From: Thermotogae bacterium | GTDB lineage: Bacteria; Thermotogota; Thermotogae; B3-G13 | Length of the DNA stretch: 13,818 nucleotides | Assembly (NCBI GenBank): GCA_015486095.1 | Contig: WFSK01000176.1 | Location: 1 to 13,818 of the forward strand | Direction: 5' to 3' | Shown: piece after piece, positions 6,997 through 13,247 of the stretch | Layout of the letters: each line of letters begins with the position of its first letter | How positions within the stretch are numbered: the stretch's first letter is position 1 | Notes under the pieces: model-generated | Database searches by the model: none | What the model saw: only the letters and a program-made list of their open reading frames with translations | What the model was told of the DNA's origin: nothing | Made by a program: the position numbers and the translations under genes

Positions 6997-8160
6997 CTAT
7001 TTCCCAGATTTACAGTCTAAAGCCACAGTTTCTTTTAAATGAAGAGAAACGAAGATGGCTGCCAATATGAGGATTGGTGTAAGCCACAAAGTTCTGAGTA
7101 TTCCTATTTTATCAGCTATTTTACCCATCATCATCAATATGATACCACCGGCCCCCCAACCAACTCCCATAACAAGACTCGATGTAAAACCACGGCTATC
7201 GGGTAACATCTCCTGAGCATAAACGACATTAGAGGCCATAGTCCAAAATGAAGTGAAACCGAAAAGGATGAATAGGATATAGGAAAAGACAATATTTCTT
7301 ATTAGTAAAAACATGATTACTATAGGTAAAAGAGCCGTAAAGGAGAATATGTTTACCCGCTTTCTACCTATCTTATCAGATAGATATCCTCCAAAAATGG
7401 TGCCAATACTTCCCCCTAATAAAGAAGAGGTGAGAAATATCCCTCCTATGGTTAGAGGATATCCTATGCTGCTGAAGTACAGTGGTAAAAAATTGTTAAA
7501 TGTAGCCATAAAACCGGTTCTTAGGATCACCGTTAAGGAGATCAACATCACATACTTAAAATTTTTCTCTCTCAAAAAACCCCAGTGATTACCATAAGGA
7601 TTTATTACCTTTTTTGTAGCTCGTTGTGGTAAATACATGAGGAGTAGAAAAGAAATTCCTATTGCCAAGATAGATGTAAGATATAGCCTTTTGAAAGAAA
7701 GGTAATAATATATATAAACGATCGCTATGGGAGATAGTGATCCTCCTAATGAACCACCAATAGAAAAGAAAGACATTGCTCTACCCTTATGTTTGAAAGA
7801 GAGATCACCTATGAAACTCGCTCCTTCTGGATGAAAAGCCGAATTAAAAAGCCTACCTAAAATCAAGACCAACAGCAATAAAGTAAAAGTATTAACACTT
7901 CCCATAAGACTTGTAGATATTCCTGTGAGGAGTACTGCGAATATCATGAAATACCTTGATTTGAGTCTATCGGAGAGAATCCCGAAGAATGGCTGAGAAA
8001 ATGCCGCAACAAATGATAATATAGCAGGGATCATTGTGGTCATCGATATATCTAACTTATATTCCTTCATTATTACGGGAAGCAACGGTGTTAGATATCC
8101 TGCATACCAATCAACTGTAAAATGGGCTACAGTTACACAAAGCAGACTTCTTTTGCACAT
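6997..8160 (-). CDS. MFS transporter, fosmidomycin-resistance (Fsr)-like
   Basis: A 387-residue, 12-helix major facilitator. The motif-A loop between helices 2 and 3 reads GILSDRLKSR, and its repeat between helices 8 and 9 reads GGYLSDKIGRKR. The N terminus (AHFTVDWYAGYLTPLLPVI) and the helix 4 segment FHPEGASF resemble the Fsr group of drug and metabolite exporters. The ATG at 8160 is chosen; a TTG two codons upstream (8166) keeps the frame open, but neither has a convincing SD. The gene looks more AT-rich than its neighbours and is separated by 67 bp from the upstream operon, so it may be a later arrival with its own promoter. Substrate unknown. Confidence 0.88.
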   Translation of the reverse strand: MCKRSLLCVTVAHFTVDWYAGYLTPLLPVIMKEYKLDISMTTMIPAILSFVAAFSQPFFGILSDRLKSRYFMIFAVLLTGISTSLMGSVNTFTLLLLVLILGRLFNSAFHPEGASFIGDLSFKHKGRAMSFFSIGGSLGGSLSPIAIVYIYYYLSFKRLYLTSILAIGISFLLLMYLPQRATKKVINPYGNHWGFLREKNFKYVMLISLTVILRTGFMATFNNFLPLYFSSIGYPLTIGGIFLTSSLLGGSIGTIFGGYLSDKIGRKRVNIFSFTALLPIVIMFLLIRNIVFSYILFILFGFTSFWTMASNVVYAQEMLPDSRGFTSSLVMGVGWGAGGIILMMMGKIADKIGILRTLWLTPILILAAIFVSLHLKETVALDCKSGK

Positions 8161-8198
8161 ACCCAAGATTTTAACACAAAATCCGAACTGTATACATC

Positions 8199-8204
8199 AT
8201 TATA
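8199..8204 (-). promoter_or_regulatory. Possible -10 element for the MFS-macrodomain pair
   Basis: On the minus strand a perfect TATAAT lies about 40 bp upstream of the MFS start in the 67-bp gap after the SAM hydrolase gene. No recognisable -35 lies 16-18 bp further upstream (GATCCC region), and no TG extension is present, so this is a weak call in an AT-rich gap. Confidence 0.3.
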
Positions 8205-8227
8205 ATTGAAGAGAAAATGGAGGGATC

Positions 8228-9034
8228 TTACTTCGATATAGTTATTTCGCCTTTATTCTGTACCCTTAGCGTATTCGCTGCGTTTCCTTTGTTAACACTT
8301 ATCTCAACATAACCAGAACTATCCACATCTACGAGTGGTTTCCCTTCCTCTACGTTTCCGTACGTCTGTGTAAAGACCATCTTGAACCTTCTATTGTTGA
8401 TCTTCACTGTCACAACATCATCGTAAACGATCCCTGCTTTCTTCATTACATTCAGTGGTATATTCGTTTGAAGGTTACCGAAGTGATCCGAATAGATTAT
8501 CCTTCCCCTTATCACGTTTCCATCTAGATAGCCCTCTTCATATCTCAGGATCTCGTAGGTATCCATCAAAGATCCCACATCCCTTATTTCAGTATCTGAA
8601 ACGAGATGTGCCCCCACTGGAGCGAAGATATCTCTACCATGAAATGTATTGGAGAGAGGATGGGAATAAATCAATTCCCTATTCATGATCTCTCTCACTT
8701 CCGTAGCCATTAAAAGCTTTCCTACTACAGTTAATAAACCATTATCTGGGGCAACGAATATCATATCGTTCTTCGTTCTCATGACTATTGCCTTTCTCGA
8801 TGTTCCAACGCCGCTATCTATTACTGCAACGAATGTGCTCCCCGTGGGAAAATCCTGCGCTGCCTTATAGAGGATAAATGCGCCTTCCTCAACATCAAAC
8901 GGGTCTATATCGTGTGTTATATCGATGATATCGATATCGGAAGAGATGCTTTTAATGACCGCCTTCATAACGCCAACTTGATAACTGTCAGAACCAAAAT
9001 CTGTGAGTAAACCTAACAAGCCATTCCTCTTCAT
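8228..9034 (-). CDS. S-adenosyl-L-methionine hydrolase (SAM hydroxide adenosyltransferase, DUF62 family)
   Basis: A 268-residue protein of the DUF62/fluorinase-chlorinase superfamily, whose usual bacterial and archaeal members hydrolyse SAM to adenosine and methionine. Hallmarks are LLTDFGSDSYQVGVMK (9-24), ITHDIDPFDVEEGAF (39-53), VIDSGVGTSRKAIV (71-84), APDNG (95-99), FHGRDIFAPVGAHL (131-144) and the C-terminal DHFGNLQTNI. The triad described for the hydroxide transferase subgroup, Asp...Arg...His, maps to D73, R80 and H132 with the expected D-to-R spacing, so water rather than halide is the likely nucleophile. The usual Pro after the Asp is Ser74. The start at 9034 overlaps the prfA stop as ATGA with AAGGGGA upstream. 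It is the last gene of its operon. The physiological reason for destroying SAM is unclear for the family. Confidence 0.92.
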   Translation of the reverse strand: MKRNGLLGLLTDFGSDSYQVGVMKAVIKSISSDIDIIDITHDIDPFDVEEGAFILYKAAQDFPTGSTFVAVIDSGVGTSRKAIVMRTKNDMIFVAPDNGLLTVVGKLLMATEVREIMNRELIYSHPLSNTFHGRDIFAPVGAHLVSDTEIRDVGSLMDTYEILRYEEGYLDGNVIRGRIIYSDHFGNLQTNIPLNVMKKAGIVYDDVVTVKINNRRFKMVFTQTYGNVEEGKPLVDVDSSGYVEISVNKGNAANTLRVQNKGEITISK

Positions 9035-10101
9035 GATAATTCCCCTTTTGCCTTCTCTATATGCAAGGCTTCGATGATCTCATCCAGATCACCGTTGAGG
9101 ATATCTTCTAATTTGTACAAGGTTAGATTTATTCGATGATCGGTAACACGATTCTGTGGGAAGTTATAAGTCCTTATTCGTTCACTCCTCTCTCCCGTTC
9201 CGATCTGTTTTCTCCTTTCCAAAGCCCTTGCTCTTTCTCTTTCAGCGATCTTTCGATCGAATAACTTAGCCTTTAGTATCATCATGGCTTGTTCTTTATT
9301 TTGATGCTGAGAACGTTCGGATTGGCAGGTTGCAACTAATCCCGTTGGTAGATGAGTTATCCTTACTGCAGAATCCGTCTTATTAACGTATTGCCCGCCA
9401 TGACCAGATGCCCTGAAGGTTTCTACCTTTACATCCTTTGGTTCTATCTCGATATCTACATCGGTAGGTATAGGTAATATTGCAACTGTAGCCGTTGAGG
9501 TATGTATGCGCCCCCCTGCTTCTGTTACAGGAACTCTTTGAACCCGATGAACCCCACTCTCATATCTTAATCTACCATATACACCTTTGCCACTCATCTT
9601 AAAGACGATCTCCTTGAATCCGTTTAGCTCTGTTGGGTGAGAGGAAAGTACTTCCAGTTTCCATCCCTTATTCTCCCCATATTTTGCATACATCCTGTAA
9701 AGATCTGCTGCAAACAACGCCGCTTCTTCGCCTCCCGCACCGCTCCTTATCTCCACTATTATATCTCTCATATCGTTGGGATCCGTAGGTAAGAGTAATG
9801 AGGTTAGTTTCTTTTCCAATTCAGTGATGTGTGTCTCGTTCTTCTCTATTTCTTCGTTCACCATATCTATTAGTTCCTTGTCCGTTTCATTCTCGAGCAT
9901 ATGCATCAATTCGGAGCGTTCGTTCAAACATTTCTTGTATTCGTCATAACACTTAATGATTTCGCTGATCTCATCGTATTTTTTCGAATATTCCGCGAAC
10001 TTACTTTTATCGGCTATAACACTCCTATCGGTTAACTTCGTCTCGAGTTCCTCTGCCGTTTTACGAAGTGATTCTATCCGCTTTAGTAATTCCTCTTTCA
10101 T
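9031..10101 (-). CDS. prfA: Peptide chain release factor 1
   Basis: A 356-residue class I release factor. The stop-codon-reading tripeptide is PVT (191-193, in VQRVPVTEAGGRIHTS), the PxT type of RF1 that reads UAA and UAG; RF2 would show SPF. The peptidyl-transferase-centre motif GHGGQ ends at Q237 and is followed by YVNKTDSAVRITHLP. Length matches RF1 (about 355-360). The start at 10101 overlaps the upstream stop as ATGA, with GGAGG rather far upstream (about 15 nt), so coupling to the upstream gene is likely. The gene directly downstream is a SAM hydrolase rather than prmC, the methyltransferase that modifies the GGQ glutamine in many bacteria. Confidence 0.97.
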   Translation of the reverse strand: MKEELLKRIESLRKTAEELETKLTDRSVIADKSKFAEYSKKYDEISEIIKCYDEYKKCLNERSELMHMLENETDKELIDMVNEEIEKNETHITELEKKLTSLLLPTDPNDMRDIIVEIRSGAGGEEAALFAADLYRMYAKYGENKGWKLEVLSSHPTELNGFKEIVFKMSGKGVYGRLRYESGVHRVQRVPVTEAGGRIHTSTATVAILPIPTDVDIEIEPKDVKVETFRASGHGGQYVNKTDSAVRITHLPTGLVATCQSERSQHQNKEQAMMILKAKLFDRKIAERERARALERRKQIGTGERSERIRTYNFPQNRVTDHRINLTLYKLEDILNGDLDEIIEALHIEKAKGELS

Positions 10102-11174
10102 AGATTTTTACTTATTTCCTCCACAATGTTATCAGCGATCTTAAAGCCTATCCCGAAGAGGTTACTTCGATAATCCTTTTCTGATGGATTAAAACCAACG
10201 ATGGCTTCCCTTATGCGTATTTCATCTGCATCGACTAAAACCATCCATTTTCTGGTAAGTACTTCATTCCAAACCGTTGTATTCCTCAAGACTATGACAG
10301 GTTTCTTATACAAATAACTATCACGCTCTACGCTCTCAGAATCACATACCACCTTCTCCGAATTAGATATCAATGCGAAGGCATCGAGATAGGTCCTATC
10401 TTCTATACGTCTTATCCTGCTACAATCTATTCCACTGTTTTCAAGTACCTCATTCAACTTTCCATAGGTCAACAGTACGATCACCTTGTTGGAAGATGCC
10501 AATCCCTCTATGATATTCGACAACCGTTCTGGAGATAGATTATCTCGATATCTTATGTCCGCCAATATGTACCCTTTGGGTTTAAGTGCGTATCGTTTTA
10601 GCAATTCATCCGCTCTTTCGGAGATCTCCCTTTCTTTTGCTTTTACTACCTCCAGAGTTAGGTCTCCCGTTACCCGGATTTCAGAGGTTATTCCCTCATT
10701 AACAAGATTGCCAACTGTCGTACCAGTCGAGCAGAAAAGTAATTGTGACATATGATCTACTAAAATGGTGTTGATCTCACCAGGTGAAGATTTATCGAAG
10801 TTCCTCAAGCCTGCATTGATATGTCCCAACGATATCTTTTTTTGTACCGCCAGCAATGCGACTGCCAACGCAGCGAGGTCCGAACCATATAACAATATGA
10901 AATCTGGTTTGAGCTCGTTTAAGATGGGCTCGGCACTCAACATTATCTTGCTTAAGAGTGGAGCCGTGTCTCTCTCTTTAACAGATATAACCTGATCTAT
11001 CTCAAACTCTTTCTTTATACCTCTAAAATAGTCTTCATCCCTTGTCTCTTTTAACGGTTGTTCTATCTCGAGTATGCGATGCTTTAAACCTTTTCTTTCT
11101 TTGATCGCTTTATCGATAAGTCCTACCTTCATCAAGTGTAATCTCTGGCTTAAGATCGATAAGATTACCCTCAA
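10098..11174 (-). CDS. UDP-GlcNAc 2-epimerase (WecB)-fold protein with degenerate active site
   Basis: A 358-residue protein that aligns end to end with non-hydrolysing UDP-N-acetylglucosamine 2-epimerase but lacks its catalytic residues. Compared with Escherichia coli WecB: GTRPE near the N terminus becomes SQRLH; the Asp95 position (HGDT) is S98 in YGSD; Glu117 (HVEAGLR) is N120 in HINAGLR; Glu131 (PEE) is G132 in SPGE; His213 (TGHRRES) is I207 in ADIRYRD; and the UDP-binding DSGGIQEE is DSESVERD (278-285). The backbone pattern of both Rossmann-like domains is kept. The start is TTG at 11174, supported by GGGAGGA about 8 nt upstream and by the alignment reaching the first residue; the first ATG would delete the first strand. 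It sits 13 bp after gcvH and overlaps prfA by 4 nt. Either a pseudoenzyme (sugar-nucleotide sensor or structural role) or a glycosyl enzyme of changed chemistry. Confidence 0.8.
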   Translation of the reverse strand: MRVILSILSQRLHLMKVGLIDKAIKERKGLKHRILEIEQPLKETRDEDYFRGIKKEFEIDQVISVKERDTAPLLSKIMLSAEPILNELKPDFILLYGSDLAALAVALLAVQKKISLGHINAGLRNFDKSSPGEINTILVDHMSQLLFCSTGTTVGNLVNEGITSEIRVTGDLTLEVVKAKEREISERADELLKRYALKPKGYILADIRYRDNLSPERLSNIIEGLASSNKVIVLLTYGKLNEVLENSGIDCSRIRRIEDRTYLDAFALISNSEKVVCDSESVERDSYLYKKPVIVLRNTTVWNEVLTRKWMVLVDADEIRIREAIVGFNPSEKDYRSNLFGIGFKIADNIVEEISKNL

Positions 11175-11187
11175 ATACCCTTCCTCC

Positions 11188-11559
11188 CTATCCTTCAGAT
11201 TGTATCATCTTTTTATATTCTTCCTCGCTTAGCAGATCTGATGTATCGGGTTCATCTGAACTCTCTAAAACCAAAATCCATCCTTTACCCTCGGCATCTT
11301 CATTGATGAGTTCCGGCTTATCCCTCAGCACTTCATTCACCTCTACAACCTTGCCTGATATAGGGGAATAAACGTCAGATGCAGCTTTTACAGACTCAAC
11401 AGACATAACCGCATCTCCCTTTTTTACTTCTTTCCCTATATCTGGTAAATCCACATAAACTACATCCCCTAAAGCATCCTGTGCATGATCGGTTATTCCC
11501 ATCTTTGCTTTGTTACCATCGATTTCAACCCATTCATGAGTTTTGGTATAGAATTTCAT
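11188..11559 (-). CDS. gcvH: Glycine cleavage system H protein (lipoyl carrier)
   Basis: A 123-residue lipoyl-carrier protein: MKFYTKTHEWVEIDGN at the start, GITDHAQDALGDVVYVDLPDIG (21-42), the lipoylation loop SVESVKAASD with acceptor K58, and SPISGKVVEVN with LINEDAEGKGWIL. It shuttles the aminomethyl group between P- and T-proteins on its lipoyl arm. The ATG at 11559 is chosen because a perfect AGGAGG lies 8 nt upstream; a longer frame from 11586 would overlap gcvT by 4 nt and add nine residues (MNFSGGGKS) that only translate the SD region. It follows gcvT closely in the same operon; gcvP and the lipoamide dehydrogenase gene are not in the window. Lipoyl-H protein has also been implicated in synthesis of the dithiomethylamine ligand of [FeFe]-hydrogenase, which is relevant given the neighbouring maturation operon. 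Confidence 0.96.
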   Translation of the reverse strand: MKFYTKTHEWVEIDGNKAKMGITDHAQDALGDVVYVDLPDIGKEVKKGDAVMSVESVKAASDVYSPISGKVVEVNEVLRDKPELINEDAEGKGWILVLESSDEPDTSDLLSEEEYKKMIQSEG

Positions 11560-11582
11560 GCTCTTTCCACCTCCTGAAAAAT

Positions 11583-12683
11583 TCATCCTTGAGATCTCAC
11601 ACTACCTTTATAGAATGGAAGCTTTATTATCTTCGCCTTCTTCCTCTTGCCTCTGATCTCGACCTCGATATCCGTTCCAATTTTCACGGAATCTCTCTTC
11701 AAATATCCCATACCCAAATCTTTACTAAGGGTAGGAGAATGATTGCCGCTTGTAACGTATCCTATCTCTTCTTCTCCTCGAAAGATCTTACATCCATGGC
11801 GAGGTATGCTCTTGTCGAGCATTTCGAAACCGATTAATTTACGTTTTGTCCCTTCCTTTGCCTGCTTTTCGAGCGCTTTTTTACCGATAAAGTCCTTTTT
11901 ATCGAACTTAACCGTCCACTTCAAGGGCGCCTCCAAGGGGGTGGTGGTCGAATCTATATCGTTCCCATAAAGCATATATGAAGATTCGAATCTTAGAATA
12001 TCCCGTGCCGCTAATCCACAAGGAACTCCTTTTACCTTTTTAGCTATTTCCAACAGCTTTCTCCACATAGGAAACGCGGCTTCCTTATCTAAATATATCT
12101 CGAAGCCATCTTCACCTGTATAACCTGTCCTCGACACTATGGCTCTGATTCCATTTATTCTCCCCTCCAAAAAATGATAATAACGGATATCGGAAAGTGC
12201 GATCTGCGAAATCTTGGATAAGACTTCTTCAGCCTTAGGCCCTTGAAAGGCTATCTGAACGATCTCCGAGGATCTGTTTGATACCTTCACATCAAAATCT
12301 TTCGCCTTAGAAGTTATCCATTCGAAATCTTTCTCTGTATTGGAGGCGTTGACCACCATCATGAGCTTACGTTCACTGAATCTGTAGACGAGAAGATCAT
12401 CAACTATAGTTCCATTTTCGTAGCACATGGGAGTATAGCAGATCTGCTTATTCTTCAGCTTTCTAACATCATTCGTAACCAGAAGATCAACGAACTCAAT
12501 GGCATCGGTGCCCTCAACATATATTTCTCCCATATGGCTGACATCGAAGACACCAGCGCTATTCCTTACCGCCATGACTTCATCACTTACGTGGCTATAT
12601 TGCAACGGCATTTCCCAACCAGCGAAATTCACCATTTTCCCTTTTAACCTAATATGTTCTTCATAAAGTGGCGTTCTATTCAT
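11583..12683 (-). CDS. gcvT: Glycine cleavage system T protein (aminomethyltransferase)
   Basis: A 366-residue folate-binding aminomethyltransferase that releases ammonia from aminomethyl-lipoyl-H protein and forms 5,10-methylene-THF; the reaction is reversible. It shows MNRTPLYEEH at the N terminus, VNFAGWEMPLQY, VFDVSHMGE, ENGTIVDDLLVY with catalytic D96 (same number as in Thermotoga maritima GcvT), VSRTGYTGEDGFE, GLAARDILRFE and TSGNHSPTL. The Met at 12683 is preferred because it matches the family N terminus and has AGAGGA about 9 nt upstream; the frame continues to an ATG at 12716 that would add 11 residues (MRMEMKEEHMV). It overlaps the end of the upstream DUF2007-type gene by 8 nt and is followed by gcvH. 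Confidence 0.96.
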   Translation of the reverse strand: MNRTPLYEEHIRLKGKMVNFAGWEMPLQYSHVSDEVMAVRNSAGVFDVSHMGEIYVEGTDAIEFVDLLVTNDVRKLKNKQICYTPMCYENGTIVDDLLVYRFSERKLMMVVNASNTEKDFEWITSKAKDFDVKVSNRSSEIVQIAFQGPKAEEVLSKISQIALSDIRYYHFLEGRINGIRAIVSRTGYTGEDGFEIYLDKEAAFPMWRKLLEIAKKVKGVPCGLAARDILRFESSYMLYGNDIDSTTTPLEAPLKWTVKFDKKDFIGKKALEKQAKEGTKRKLIGFEMLDKSIPRHGCKIFRGEEEIGYVTSGNHSPTLSKDLGMGYLKRDSVKIGTDIEVEIRGKRKKAKIIKLPFYKGSVRSQG

Positions 12684-12945
12684 CACCATATGTTCCTCTT
12701 TCATCTCCATCCTCACTCTCCCCTCTCATAAAAGCGTCTATTATCTCACGCGCTCTATCGGCATCTTCTTTCCTTACTCTGATCTCCGTTGCTCCGATCG
12801 AACCCATAATAACACTATCAGTATAGGGGATAGTACTTCCCTTTAAAAAAGATAGTATGTCTTCTTTCTCGAGCAGATCTTTCAACATCTCAGCTATGAT
12901 CTTATTCTCAGCAACGTAAACTACTTCGAATTCGCTCTCTTCCAC
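12676..12945 (-). CDS. DUF2007-type small protein (putative signal-transducing domain)
   Basis: An 89-residue soluble protein with the layout of DUF2007 domains: a strand (FEVVYVAEN), a helix (KIIAEMLKDLLEKEDI), a middle loop with SFLKG and a strand SIGATEIRVRKED, then a helix ADRAREIIDAFM, ending in an acidic tail. The family has a ferredoxin-like, PII-reminiscent fold; 'signal-transducing' is only a database label. The GTG at 12945 is preferred: GAGG lies 5 nt upstream and a TATAAT is about 38 bp upstream. A TTG at 12966 keeps the frame open but lacks an SD. First gene of the minus-strand operon; its 3' end overlaps the gcvT start, suggesting the two are translated together. Confidence 0.75.
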   Translation of the reverse strand: MEESEFEVVYVAENKIIAEMLKDLLEKEDILSFLKGSTIPYTDSVIMGSIGATEIRVRKEDADRAREIIDAFMRGESEDGDERGTYGDE

Positions 12946-12982
12946 CTTATCCTCACTCCAATTCAAAGGATGTTTGTAAATT

Positions 12983-12988
12983 ATTATA
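12983..12988 (-). promoter_or_regulatory. Probable -10 element of the gcvTH-prfA operon
   Basis: Perfect TATAAT on the minus strand, about 38 bp upstream of the GTG start at 12945, in the divergent gap with the ROK gene. The -35 region at 16-18 bp spacing (GGTAAT / GTAATT) is poor, so the element may need an activator or may be fortuitous in AT-rich DNA. Confidence 0.4.
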
Positions 12989-13163
12989 TCATAAAGCTAT
13001 AGCGAATTACCCCAGGAATTCTCCAACACTTGTGTAAAATAGTGTGGCATGAATTTCAAGCATATGCAATCCTCAAATGGTCTTTACTTCCTTTTCCTTT
13101 CTTCATCATCTTCTTGATATCGTACACCTCATATATTTTACACAGGCCAGCGTGACCGATTAC

Positions 13164-13192
13164 TTGACAATGCTAATGAATTTTTATACAAT
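13164..13192 (+). promoter_or_regulatory. Near-consensus sigma-70-type promoter for the ROK gene
   Basis: TTGACA (13164-13169), a 17-bp spacer, then TACAAT (13187-13192). The -35 is a perfect match, the -10 matches five of six positions and the spacing is ideal. It predicts a transcription start near 13199 and a leader of about 50 nt before the ATG at 13248. Confidence 0.82.
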
Positions 13193-13196
13193 TAAT

Positions 13197-13231
13197 ATAA
13201 CTTAGTAAAGTCACTGACAAAAGTAAGTTAT
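13197..13231. promoter_or_regulatory. 35-bp dyad at the ROK transcription start: probable autoregulatory operator
   Basis: Outer arms ATAACTTA (13197-13204) and TAAGTTAT (13224-13231) are perfect inverted repeats, and an inner palindrome GTCA-C-TGAC (13210-13218) has exactly the same centre, 13214. Across the 17-bp half sites 13 positions are symmetric. It begins at the predicted transcription start just downstream of the -10, a place where a bound repressor would block initiation or early elongation. Binding by the ROK protein itself is inferred. Confidence 0.6.
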
Positions 13232-13247
13232 GAGTGGAAGGAAATGT

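Noticed and set aside
12684..12716. Longer GcvT start at the ATG at 12716
   Set aside because: It adds 11 residues rich in Met/Glu that overlap the upstream gene; family N terminus and SD favour 12683.
13024..13047. Inverted repeat ACACT/AGTGT in the divergent intergenic region
   Set aside because: Short arms with a 10-nt gap in AT-rich DNA; no match to the ROK dyad, so not called as an operator.
13048..13180. Minus-strand stop-to-stop frame of about 37 codons under the ROK promoter, with a plausible-looking Lys-rich stretch (YDIKKMMKKGKGSKDHL)
   Set aside because: Too short, no clear start with SD, and it overlaps the strong + strand promoter; could be a gene remnant but unsupported.
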